A stretch of DNA of 64,000 nucleotides from Bacillota bacterium (GTDB taxonomy: Bacteria; Bacillota; Clostridia; Christensenellales; Aristaeellaceae): contig JAEWSC010000064.1 in assembly GCA_023398575.1 (NCBI GenBank), positions 131,124-195,123 of the forward strand, written 5' to 3'. Of this stretch, positions 53,829 through 62,234 are shown piece after piece. The notes under the pieces were generated by a model, which did not search any database, was not told the origin of the DNA, and saw only the letters and a program-made list of their open reading frames with translations. The position numbers and the translations under genes were made by a program. Numbering within the stretch: the first letter of the stretch is position 1; each line of letters starts with the position of its first letter.

Positions 53829-54752
53829 TTAATGCATCAAAATCGGAATCTCGTCCCCTGATAATTTGGGCTGCAGTGCCATATTGATTCCCAACGCCAA
53901 CACCTCGGCCAAATTCCCCACCAGTTCGTCTACTTCCCTGGGCGTGACCACCATTTCCCCAAGTGAGTGGGCATAAATTTTATCAGTCAGCGCATCCACA
54001 GCATCCATGTGGTCAGAAGAAGGCATCTGCATGTCATGCAAAAGGATCGAAAGTGCATCCTTGGCAATGGTGGCGGCATATACCACCATGGGTACGCCGA
54101 TAGCGATCACCGGTACGCCAAGCGTTTGCGCAGTTAACCCAAGCCGGTGATTGCCTACGCCACTGCCTGGGCTGATGCCGGTATCAGTTATCTGTACCGT
54201 AGTGCAAATGCGCGTTGTTTCCATGGCCGCCAGCGCATCAATGGCGATAACGGCAGCCGGCTTAACATGCTCGACGATGCCACGTACCATCTCAGCCGTT
54301 TCCATTCCGGTAATGCCTAATACACCAGGCGTCACTGCACACACACTGCGCAGCCTGCCTTTCAAATCCTCTGGCAGCGTCTGGCGAAGATGGCGTGTCA
54401 CCAGCGTGGATTCCACCACGCGGGCACCTAGCGCATCCGCCGTCACCTTGCGGTTTCCAAGGCCGATGACCAGAATCTCACCGTTTTCCGGTAGCATTTC
54501 ATTCAGCGCCTCGCATAAAAGCTGCGCCACCCGTTTTCGCAAATCCGCGCCGCATTTGGGCAACCTATCACTGCAGATGGTTACAAACATGCCCTGTTGT
54601 TTTCCCAGGCGGCAGGCTGCTTCCTCTGTTTCAATGGTAACGGTGGTGCGGGAGATGTCCCCTTCCTCCCAGTTCTCAATGCGGATGCCGCTTTTATCGC
54701 CGCGAAATGTTCCGGCACTTTCCATGGCCAAATCCGTACGAACGCCGCGCAT
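53829..54752 (-). CDS. gpr: GPR germination protease
   Basis: The aspartic protease that degrades small acid-soluble spore proteins at germination, made as a zymogen in the forespore. It is 307 residues long and begins MRGVRTDLAMES, with MRGVRTDLA matching the prosequence and cleavage region. VIGLGNRKVTADALG and AVIAIDALAA carry the conserved aspartates. The ATG at 54752 has GGAGG 7 nt upstream; an ATG at 54803 is in frame but lies in the promoter. A sigma-G-like promoter precedes it, and spoIIP follows. Confidence 0.93.
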   Translation of the reverse strand: MRGVRTDLAMESAGTFRGDKSGIRIENWEEGDISRTTVTIETEEAACRLGKQQGMFVTICSDRLPKCGADLRKRVAQLLCEALNEMLPENGEILVIGLGNRKVTADALGARVVESTLVTRHLRQTLPEDLKGRLRSVCAVTPGVLGITGMETAEMVRGIVEHVKPAAVIAIDALAAMETTRICTTVQITDTGISPGSGVGNHRLGLTAQTLGVPVIAIGVPMVVYAATIAKDALSILLHDMQMPSSDHMDAVDALTDKIYAHSLGEMVVTPREVDELVGNLAEVLALGINMALQPKLSGDEIPILMH

Positions 54753-54778
54753 GCCGATCCCTCCGTTCCTGTCCAAAT

Positions 54779-54809
54779 CAGCATGCGCGGTGCCATGTTC
54801 CATTATTCA
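54779..54809 (-). promoter_or_regulatory. sigma-G-like forespore promoter of gpr
   Basis: On the minus strand TGAATA (54804-54809) matches the published -35 consensus fully. After 18 nt, CATGCTG (54779-54785) matches 5 of 7 positions of CATACTA. It ends 27 nt before gpr, which is a sigma-F/sigma-G gene in Bacillus. Confidence 0.55.
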
Positions 54810-54824
54810 TGGTTTATGAAAAAC

Positions 54825-55994
54825 TCATCCTTCGTACCGTAATGCATCAATAGGCCTTAACTTTGATGCCTTATTTGCGGGGTACAACCCGAAGACCACG
54901 CCGATGAAAACGGAAAATCCGATAGCAATCGCTGAAACCATGGGTGAAATGGTCAGCGTCATGCTGAGTACCGGTCCTAAGAAATAACAGGCCGCTGTCG
55001 CTATACCAAGTCCCAGCAGACCGCCCATCAAGCTTACGACCAAAGCTTCGATTAGGAATTGCATCAATATGTTGCCTCTGGCTGCACCGATGGCTTTACG
55101 GATACCAATCTCACGAGTCCGTTCTGACACGGATACCAGCATGATGTTCATGATGCCGATACCACCAACCAGCAGCGATATGGCTGCAATACCGCCCAGC
55201 ATCAGCGTAAGTGTTGCTGTGGTCTCGCTCAAAGTGGACAGCATCTCCGTCTGGTTATAGACGCTGTATTGGGACGATGTGGTAAACACTTTTTTCAGAT
55301 AAGCCGTCACTGCTTCCTGGGCAGAAGAGACCTCTTGGGCAGATGCAGCGGATACATAGAAGCTGGAGATACCCCGCTGCGAGAACATTCTTTCCGCCAA
55401 TGTAAAGGGAATCAGAATCAGATTATCGCCGGAACCGGCAATGGTGGAACCCATTTCTTCCAGTACTCCGACAACGGTAAAGGTATAGCCATTTAGGGTA
55501 AAGGTTTCCCCCACGACCCTCACCGTACCAAACATTTCTGTAGCCGCTTCCGTACCGATGACTGCTACAAAGCTTCGGTTATCAATATCCGGATCCTTTA
55601 AAAACCGGCCAAACTGTACCGTGTAGTTGCGAATCTGGTCGTACCCCGGTGTCGTGCCCTGTATGGAACCATCGTCATAGGTGGTAACGCCGGCCTTGAC
55701 CGTACCCGATACATTGGCAATAGGCGCAACATGCTCAATGCCATCCGTACCGGATAGGTTTCTCAGGTCTTGAAGGGTAATGGGGTTTTGCCAACGGGCT
55801 CTTATATTCACACTGATCAGATTAGTACCCATGCTCTCAATGCGGCTGACCACAGAGGCGTTTGCACCTTGGGCAATAGCAACAAGAACCACAATAGCTA
55901 CAACGCCAATGATAACACCCAGAATTGTTAGGAAGGAGCGCATCTTGTTGCCGCTAATAGCCTTCAGTGCCATTTTAAGCGACTGGTAAATCAT
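54825..55994 (-). CDS. MacB-type ABC transporter permease
   Basis: An FtsX/MacB permease of 389 residues. The N-terminal helix (SFLTILGVIIGVVAIVVLVAI) is followed by a large extracellular MacB_PCD domain and three C-terminal helices containing ISLLVGGIGIMNIMLVSVSERTREIGIRKA, the classic FtsX-superfamily motif. It overlaps the ATPase gene by 20 nt and closes the MacA-like/ATPase/permease operon. Confidence 0.92.
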   Translation of the reverse strand: MIYQSLKMALKAISGNKMRSFLTILGVIIGVVAIVVLVAIAQGANASVVSRIESMGTNLISVNIRARWQNPITLQDLRNLSGTDGIEHVAPIANVSGTVKAGVTTYDDGSIQGTTPGYDQIRNYTVQFGRFLKDPDIDNRSFVAVIGTEAATEMFGTVRVVGETFTLNGYTFTVVGVLEEMGSTIAGSGDNLILIPFTLAERMFSQRGISSFYVSAASAQEVSSAQEAVTAYLKKVFTTSSQYSVYNQTEMLSTLSETTATLTLMLGGIAAISLLVGGIGIMNIMLVSVSERTREIGIRKAIGAARGNILMQFLIEALVVSLMGGLLGLGIATAACYFLGPVLSMTLTISPMVSAIAIGFSVFIGVVFGLYPANKASKLRPIDALRYEG

Positions 55995-56667
55995 TCACGG
56001 TTCCCTCCTCCCATATGCGGCCATCCTCGATATGTATCACGCGCTGTGCCTGCGCGGCAACATTGGGGTCATGGGTAATCACCACAATGGTGTTTCCTTC
56101 CCCATGCAGCTGCCGGAAAAGCTCCAATATTTCCTGGCCAGTTTTTTTATCGAGATTACCAGTGGGTTCATCTGCCAAGATCAGCGAAGGGGCACCCGCC
56201 AAAGCTCTGGCGATAGCAGCACGCTGCTGCTGCCCGCCTGACAATTGACTGGGCCGATGCTTCATCCGCTCCTTCAATCCTACTTGTTCCAATGCTTTGA
56301 CTGCTCGTTCTTTTCGTTCGGCAGCACGCAGGTTCTGGTAAACCAAGGGTAGTTCAACATTTTCCAAAGCTGTAAGGCGGCTAAGCAGATTAAAGCCTTG
56401 AAAGATAAAGCCAATGTGCGTATTGCGCAGCCTCGCCAATTGGCGCTGATTATACTTCTCTATTGGCTTTCCGTTGAGCGAATAAGTGCCTGAATCCGCC
56501 GCGTCCAGGCAGCCGATGATATTCATCAGTGTGGATTTTCCGCTGCCGGAGGGGCCAATGATCGCTACATACTCACCTTTTTCAATCGTCAGAGATACAT
56601 CAGCCAAGGCGTAAATCTCCTCACCGCCCATATGATATTTTTTCACGATGTGTTCCATCTGAATCAT
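55975..56667 (-). CDS. MacB-type ABC transporter ATPase (LolD family)
   Basis: An ATPase of 230 residues. Walker A is GPSGSGKST, the signature LSGGQQQRAAIARA and Walker B LILADEPTGNLD. The family pairs with FtsX-like permeases for peptide or antibiotic export, or for sensing. It sits between the adaptor gene and the permease gene. Confidence 0.95.
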   Translation of the reverse strand: MIQMEHIVKKYHMGGEEIYALADVSLTIEKGEYVAIIGPSGSGKSTLMNIIGCLDAADSGTYSLNGKPIEKYNQRQLARLRNTHIGFIFQGFNLLSRLTALENVELPLVYQNLRAAERKERAVKALEQVGLKERMKHRPSQLSGGQQQRAAIARALAGAPSLILADEPTGNLDKKTGQEILELFRQLHGEGNTIVVITHDPNVAAQAQRVIHIEDGRIWEEGTVNDLPVA

Positions 56668-56686
56668 ACATATTCACCCCCTCTGG

Positions 56687-58360
56687 TTAATTACCACCTT
56701 GCCCGCCGCCCTGCCCACCACCGCTGGGAAAGCTACGGTTTCCGTTATTTGGGTTGCCGCCACCCGGGAAAGAACGGGTACCTCCATCCTGCACACCACT
56801 GGGGGGCGTAAAGCCTTCACCACCGCCTGGCATTTGCATCATTTCCATGCCGCCAAACATTTGATTGCTGTTTTGGCTGGAATCGGAAGACCGGGTCACC
56901 ATAACATAATCCCCCGCGTTTAAGCCAGTCTTCACTTCCGCGTATGTATCGTTGGAAAGGCCTGTGGTGACATACGTCCTGATGCCAGGCTCTTGTGAAT
57001 CTGCATCAAGGGATTCACTATACAGCCATACATATTGTCCGTTTTTGGATGTATTCAAAGCTGTGATCGGAACAAGCACAACCCCCTCAGCATCACCAAC
57101 ATGGATCGTTGCCGTTCCATTCATGCCGATTTTTAACTGATCATCGCCTTCCACGTTCAGTGTAACGTTGTATGTAGTAACTCCGCTGGAACTGGTGCCG
57201 ATCTGTGATATGTAAGCCACAGTGGCGTTGTATGTTTTTTCCGCAATGGCATCCATTTCGATGGTAACTTCCTGACCTACCTGTACGTTGATAATGTCTA
57301 ACTCATCGACACTAACAATCATTTGCTTGGCATCCCCGGCGTAGAGCGTAGCCAGTGCGCTTCCCGCTCCCACTTCCACATCTGATGCCGATACAACGGC
57401 TGATACAATTCCGTCTATGGGAGAAGTGATGCTTCCGGATGCAAGGATGGCCTTTGCTTCCTTCAGCTTCTTCAGTATCTCATCATGTTGCTTTTGAAGC
57501 GTATCGTATTCCTGGGAAACAGGAACATAAGAAAGATAGAAAAGGGAGCTTCCCCGGCCGGTCTTTGAGTTAATGCTTTGATAAACATTCGTTATCAAGC
57601 CTTTAGCAGAAGATGTATACCTATAGGGCAGATTGATCTGCGCCGATCCGGAGCCGATGATAATACTGTTGCTTACAACCTGAATGCTGGCACCTTCCAG
57701 CGTTTTTTCATCACTGAAGGTAATGGTGGCCATACCGTTTTCAAGCACTTCCACTATGCCGTCATATCTTGTTATGCCATCATACACATCCACTTCCTGT
57801 CCAAGCATCAAATCGCCCGCCGGAATGGAGATGTTCATTTTCCCGTCCATAGACAAAAGCACCAGCGCGCCGTACTCATCCATTACGTCTTGGGCCAGCT
57901 GTCCTTCCGCACCATAAATGGCTTTCACACGGCCTGCAACAGTTATGGTCAACTTGCTTTCATCCTGATACGACTTCGCAAGCTGTACAAGAGAATCGCT
58001 GTTTGTTGACAGTTCGTTTTCTAAGTTGGTGATCGCCGTTTTTAGCGCGTCCGTGTCCACGTCTGCCAGCGGTGTTCCTGCAGTTACCTTTTCACCTGCG
58101 GATACATGCACATTGGTAACGACCACCGGATAATTGAGTTTGACATCCTGCGTTTTAGAAATGCTTAAGGTGCCTGTACCTGTAACCGTTTTTTCCAGAT
58201 TGCCTGTGCCTATTTGCACTTTCACATAGGATACTTCACTGGTTACCGATGCTGCAGTGGTCTGCCTGCTTTGATAAATGCGGTAGCCGCCATACCCAAG
58301 CCCACCGATAAGAATGCACGGGATGAGTATTTTCGCGATGGTCTTCAATGATTTCTTCAT
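56687..58360 (-). CDS. MacA-like periplasmic-adaptor (HlyD/RND family) protein
   Basis: A membrane-fusion protein of 557 residues. A membrane anchor (IAKILIPCILIGGLGYGG) is followed by a biotinyl-lipoyl segment, a coiled coil and the beta-barrel domains. The C terminus is rich in Gly, Met and Pro (MFGGMEMMQMPGGGEGF and GGGQGGGQGGN). In Firmicutes such adaptors serve MacB-like exporters without an outer membrane. The ATG at 58360 has AAGGAGG upstream; the longer frame starts in the intergenic region. Confidence 0.9.
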   Translation of the reverse strand: MKKSLKTIAKILIPCILIGGLGYGGYRIYQSRQTTAASVTSEVSYVKVQIGTGNLEKTVTGTGTLSISKTQDVKLNYPVVVTNVHVSAGEKVTAGTPLADVDTDALKTAITNLENELSTNSDSLVQLAKSYQDESKLTITVAGRVKAIYGAEGQLAQDVMDEYGALVLLSMDGKMNISIPAGDLMLGQEVDVYDGITRYDGIVEVLENGMATITFSDEKTLEGASIQVVSNSIIIGSGSAQINLPYRYTSSAKGLITNVYQSINSKTGRGSSLFYLSYVPVSQEYDTLQKQHDEILKKLKEAKAILASGSITSPIDGIVSAVVSASDVEVGAGSALATLYAGDAKQMIVSVDELDIINVQVGQEVTIEMDAIAEKTYNATVAYISQIGTSSSGVTTYNVTLNVEGDDQLKIGMNGTATIHVGDAEGVVLVPITALNTSKNGQYVWLYSESLDADSQEPGIRTYVTTGLSNDTYAEVKTGLNAGDYVMVTRSSDSSQNSNQMFGGMEMMQMPGGGEGFTPPSGVQDGGTRSFPGGGNPNNGNRSFPSGGGQGGGQGGN

Positions 58361-58471
58361 GGGGAACCTCCTTGCAAACGGAAGATTTTTCATCGTTTGC
58401 AGTATAGAGGCTGGATGTTGTGGGAAAATGAAGGTAATGTGAATGTTATGTGTAAATACTCCACTGGAAAT

Positions 58472-58487
58472 GCAGTTTGTCAACTGC
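58472..58487. repeat. small inverted repeat upstream of the DUF512 promoter
   Basis: GCAGTT-TGTC-AACTGC lies in the divergent region, 8 nt before the -35 box at 58496. It could be an operator for a dimeric regulator or chance; no family assignment is possible. Confidence 0.35.
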
Positions 58488-58495
58488 CCATTTGC

Positions 58496-58524
58496 TTGAC
58501 AATTCCCTATTAATGGCCGATAAT
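58496..58524 (+). promoter_or_regulatory. promoter of the DUF512-der-plsY operon
   Basis: TTGACA (58496-58501), a 17-nt spacer and GATAAT (58519-58524). It lies 48 nt before the TTG start. Confidence 0.82.
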
Positions 58525-58571
58525 GTAATTTGTATTTATATGCCTTAAGCCAAACAAAGGAGGATTATGGC

Positions 58572-59897
58572 TTGCCGCATACCATTGTAACCGTACAGCG
58601 CGGCAGCGCCGCCTACCGAAGCGGTATCCATCCAGGTGATAAACTCTGCCGCATCAACGGTGAAGAAGTCATAGATCAGATTGACTACCAGGCGCTTTCT
58701 ACCAATAGCCTTGTGATTCTCGACATCGAGAAGCAAAGCGGTGAGGAAGCTGTTGTCACTATCTGTAAGGATGAGTATGAACCACTGGGCATTCAATTGG
58801 AAGAAACACTGATAAGCAAGCCAAGAAGTTGCCGCAATCATTGCGTGTTTTGCTTTATCGACCAAATGCCCCCCAGCCTACGCAATACGTTGTACGTTAA
58901 GGACGACGACTGGCGCTTGTCCTTGATGATGGGCAACTATATCACGCTTACGAATCTTTCGGAAAGCGAAATCGACAGGATCATTCGCCGGCACGCCAGC
59001 CCGCTTTTCATTTCAGTGCACGCAACCGATGGACAGGTGCGCCGGCAGATGATGAAAAACCCCAGTTCCGACAGGATTATGGAACATCTTGATCGATTTA
59101 CTAAAGCGGGAATCCAGTTTCATTGTCAGATCGTATTGTGCCCGGGTTTGAACGATGGCCCTGTGCTGGAAAAGACTTTAGGCGACTTGTTGTCCTTTTA
59201 CCCGGCCGCCAGGTCTGCGGCATTGGTGCCGGTTGGCCTTACCTCCCACCGGGATGGGCTGGAAAAATTGATGCCCTTTGACCGCGAAGCTGCCGCTGCG
59301 TTGATACAAAGCATACTGCCATTGCAGCAGCAGAATCTTGAAAAGTATGGCACACGCTTTGTTTTCCCGGCGGACGAGCTGTATTGTTTGAGCGGTCTTC
59401 CCTTGCCGGAAGAGTCGTACTACGAAGATTTTCCGCAAATTGAAAATGGTGTCGGGTTGCTTAGGCTATTTATCAGCGATGTAGAACAGGCGGTAGAAGA
59501 CGGACTGGTCCCCCGTGAAGGAATTCGTCATATCACTATCGCCTGCGGAACATCAGTAGCACCTTTTCTCCAGGAACTTGCCCAAAGGTTTGCGCCGCCG
59601 GAAATAGAAGTTTCCATACGGCCTATCCTTAATGACTTTTTTGGCCGCACCATAACAGTAACTGGGCTGATTACCGGTCAGGATTTGGTCAAGCAATTGC
59701 AAAATGTAAAAACAGATCACATACTTATTTGTGCAAACATGCTCAGGGCCGAGGGTGACCTCTTTTTGGATGATATGTCTTTTGCACAAGCAGCACAATC
59801 TTTGCCATCCCCCTTACATGTGATCCCAAACAGTGGGATAGCCTTTTATCATGCCTTGTATGGCATATTCGATTCGGAGGATCAAAACGATGCCTAA
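58572..59897 (+). CDS. DUF512 radical SAM protein (TIGR03279 type)
   Basis: A protein of 441 residues. An N-terminal PDZ-like segment (SAAYRSGIHPGDKLCRINGEEV) is followed by a radical SAM core with the Cys triad CRNHCVFCFIDQMP and the C-terminal DUF512 domain. The family is conserved in Clostridia beside der and plsY; its substrate is not known. TTG at 58572 is the likely start: AAAGGAGG lies 8 nt upstream, and the tempting ATG at 58566 is in another frame and soon stops. Confidence 0.9.
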   Translation: MPHTIVTVQRGSAAYRSGIHPGDKLCRINGEEVIDQIDYQALSTNSLVILDIEKQSGEEAVVTICKDEYEPLGIQLEETLISKPRSCRNHCVFCFIDQMPPSLRNTLYVKDDDWRLSLMMGNYITLTNLSESEIDRIIRRHASPLFISVHATDGQVRRQMMKNPSSDRIMEHLDRFTKAGIQFHCQIVLCPGLNDGPVLEKTLGDLLSFYPAARSAALVPVGLTSHRDGLEKLMPFDREAAAALIQSILPLQQQNLEKYGTRFVFPADELYCLSGLPLPEESYYEDFPQIENGVGLLRLFISDVEQAVEDGLVPREGIRHITIACGTSVAPFLQELAQRFAPPEIEVSIRPILNDFFGRTITVTGLITGQDLVKQLQNVKTDHILICANMLRAEGDLFLDDMSFAQAAQSLPSPLHVIPNSGIAFYHALYGIFDSEDQNDA

Positions 59898-61224
59898 ACC
59901 CCTGGTTGCCATTGTGGGCCGTCCCAACGTGGGCAAGTCCACCTTTTTTAACAAGATTTCCGGAAAGCGTATCTCCATTGTGGAAGATATGCCCGGCGTT
60001 ACGCGAGACCGTATTTATGCTGATGTGCATTGGATGGGCCGGAAGTTTACCATGATCGATACAGGTGGTATTGATCCCTATAGCGATGATGTTCTTTTGT
60101 CCCAAATGCGGCATCAGGCACAAATCGCCATGGACACGGCAGATGTAATCTGCTTTTTTGTGGATGCCAGGGTCGGCCTTACCCCGGATGATGAAGAAGT
60201 GGCAAAATTACTGCGTAAAACCAGAAAGCCTCTTTTGCTTGTTGTGAACAAGCTGGACTTTGCCGGCATGAACGATGTATTGTATGAGTATTACAATCTT
60301 GGTCTTGGTGATCCTATTGGCATATCCAGCGTTAATATGCTGGGCCTTGGTGATTTGCTGGAACAGGTTGTCAAACAGTTGCCTCCGCCTGATGAAGATG
60401 AACTGGATGATACCAGCCATGTGCTGCAGTTGGCTGTGGTAGGTCGGCCCAATGTGGGTAAGAGCTCGCTGGTAAACAAGCTCCTCAACCAGGAGCGCAC
60501 CATGGTATCCAATATTCCAGGCACGACCCGCGATGCCATCGACACGCGATTTACCGGTAAAGATGGTACAGAATATAACATTATCGACACTGCCGGTATG
60601 CGGCGCAAGCGAGCCATTGAAGAGGATACGCTGGAGCGCTATAGTGTTTTGCGCAGCATTGCCGCTATCCGCCGTTGTGATGTCGCCTTGATTGTAATTG
60701 ACGCCCAGGATGGTGTGACAGAACAAGATACCAAAATTGCCGGCATGGTCCATGAGGAAGGCAAAGGCGCCATTATCGTTGTCAACAAGTGGGACGCCGT
60801 GGAAAAGGATACCGGAACACTGGAAGCCTACCGTAAGGAAGTACTGGAAGCACTGAAATTTATGGATTACGCACCTGTCTTGTTTTTGTCTGCCATGACC
60901 GGCCAACGGGTACATACGGTTTTGGAATGCGTGGACAAGGTATGGGCGCAATGCACCAAGCGTGTTCCTACCGGACTGCTAAACGATATGCTGGCGGATG
61001 CCCAAGCATCTTTACAGCCGCCGTCGACCGGCGGCCGACGCTTGAAGATTTACTATTCCACCCAACAGTCTGCCTGTCCGCCAACCTTTGTACTGTTTGT
61101 CAACGATGAGAAACTGATGCATTTTGCATACCAACGCTATCTGGAAAACCATTTGCGAAAATCTTTTGGGTTTGAAGGCACGCCCCTGCGCTTCATACTG
61201 CGCGAAAAGCAAAAGGAGAGTTAA
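59890..61224 (+). CDS. der: GTPase Der (EngA), ribosome assembly
   Basis: A protein of 444 residues with two GTPase domains, each with a GRPNVGKS P-loop. G3 motifs are DTGGIDP and DTAGMRR, and G4 motifs NKLD and NKWD. A KH-like C-terminal domain follows. It acts in 50S subunit assembly. The ATG at 59890 lies behind GGAGG and overlaps the DUF512 gene by 8 nt; an ATG at 59851 is in frame but inside that gene. Confidence 0.97.
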   Translation: MPKPLVAIVGRPNVGKSTFFNKISGKRISIVEDMPGVTRDRIYADVHWMGRKFTMIDTGGIDPYSDDVLLSQMRHQAQIAMDTADVICFFVDARVGLTPDDEEVAKLLRKTRKPLLLVVNKLDFAGMNDVLYEYYNLGLGDPIGISSVNMLGLGDLLEQVVKQLPPPDEDELDDTSHVLQLAVVGRPNVGKSSLVNKLLNQERTMVSNIPGTTRDAIDTRFTGKDGTEYNIIDTAGMRRKRAIEEDTLERYSVLRSIAAIRRCDVALIVIDAQDGVTEQDTKIAGMVHEEGKGAIIVVNKWDAVEKDTGTLEAYRKEVLEALKFMDYAPVLFLSAMTGQRVHTVLECVDKVWAQCTKRVPTGLLNDMLADAQASLQPPSTGGRRLKIYYSTQQSACPPTFVLFVNDEKLMHFAYQRYLENHLRKSFGFEGTPLRFILREKQKES

Positions 61225-61226
61225 TC

Positions 61227-61835
61227 ATGAATCAGGTACTGACTTATGCGGCATCCGCCGTAGCCGGATATCTGTTGGGTTCCATCTCCACCGGTTTGAT
61301 CGTAGCCGGTACAAATACCAATGTTGATTTGCGCAAGGAAGGCAGCAAAAGCACAGGAGCCACCAACGTGCTTCGTGTGCTTGGCAAAAAGCCTGCAGCC
61401 ATTACTTTTATTGGCGACTTTTTAAAGGTTCTCGTGGCTTGTATTATCGGCAGCCTGCTTGCAGTTCATGAAGGCGGAATGGTGGCCGGGCTGGCCGGTA
61501 TTATTGGTCATAACTGGCCGGTCTATTATCAGTTCAAAGGCGGAAAGGGCGTCGCAAGCTCTGTCGCTGTCATGCTGTATCTCTATCCCGTTCCTGGCTT
61601 GATCGCTGTGGCTTCTTTCTTTCTGGTGTTGGCAGTCACGAAATATGTATCTTTGGGCAGCATGGTTATGCTGACATTGTTCGCAGGTATTGTGATCGTA
61701 TCAAACCTGAACAACTGGTTCATCTGCCTTTGGGCTGTTATCGTGGCTGGACTATGCATATACCGGCATCGAGCCAATATCGATCGGTTATTGAAAGGAA
61801 CGGAGAACAAGGTATCCGCCAAAGGCAAAAAGTAG
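61227..61835 (+). CDS. plsY: acyl-phosphate:glycerol-3-phosphate acyltransferase
   Basis: A membrane acyltransferase of 202 residues that makes lysophosphatidate. The conserved motifs are GSISTGLIVA, EGSKSTGATNVLRVLGKK, HNWPVYYQFKGGKGVASS and the final HRANIDRLLKGTE. AAAGGAG precedes the ATG, 2 nt after the der stop. gpsA and spoIVA, which often follow in Clostridia, are not present. Confidence 0.96.
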   Translation: MNQVLTYAASAVAGYLLGSISTGLIVAGTNTNVDLRKEGSKSTGATNVLRVLGKKPAAITFIGDFLKVLVACIIGSLLAVHEGGMVAGLAGIIGHNWPVYYQFKGGKGVASSVAVMLYLYPVPGLIAVASFFLVLAVTKYVSLGSMVMLTLFAGIVIVSNLNNWFICLWAVIVAGLCIYRHRANIDRLLKGTENKVSAKGKK

Positions 61836-61875
61836 CTGATAATAAACGTAACCTAGTTAAATAACAATAACCATC

Positions 61876-61908
61876 GGAACCTGTGCGTGAAAAGCATAGG
61901 TTCCTTTT
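61876..61908 (+). terminator. terminator after plsY
   Basis: GGAACCTGTGC (61876-61886) and GCATAGGTTCC (61894-61904) form a stem with one mismatch, followed by TTTT. Confidence 0.8.
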
Positions 61909-62185
61909 ATCATGTAAATGCCGGGGATACAAATTACCTTTTCTCATTCGTTGCTGCTTGGAATTATTAAATCACGCTATCTGTAGGTTAAGTCATTTGG
62001 ATGCTTATTGACAGCAGACTGCTATGCGGGTTTGTTTATTGTGTCCTTACAAATTTTATACTAGGTTAGCGTAAGCATGTTTGAATACATCTGACCTGAC
62101 ATACTCATATCCTTAAAAATTCGTTTTTACCAAACCCACTTAACAGCCCGAAACCGATGAAGAATAAATGCTTGATTGTGTGCGC
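61909..62185. other. gene-free stretch between two terminators
   Basis: Together with both terminators this makes a ~400-nt gap between the plsY and PstS-like stop codons. I find no ORF with a ribosome binding site and no RNA fold I recognise. The segment is AT-rich, with some TTGACA/TATACT-like words at poor spacing. Confidence 0.5.
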
Positions 62186-62186
62186 A

Positions 62187-62213
62187 AAAAAAGAGGACGG
62201 TCTCCCGCCCTCT
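62187..62213 (-). terminator. terminator of the PstS-like gene
   Basis: AGAGGGCG and CGTCCTCT pair (one G-U) on the minus strand (62192-62213), followed by TTTTTT. No transport gene follows in the same transcript. Confidence 0.8.
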
Positions 62214-62234
62214 CTTTGGATATATACTTGCTTT

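Noticed and set aside
58566..58600. ATG at 58566 as start of the DUF512 gene
   Set aside because: It is in a different frame and reaches a stop within a few codons; the TTG at 58572 fits the ribosome binding site and the protein family.
61909..62185. Possible small RNA or riboswitch between plsY and the PstS-like gene
   Set aside because: No recognised fold, and promoter-like words are badly spaced; nothing supports a call.
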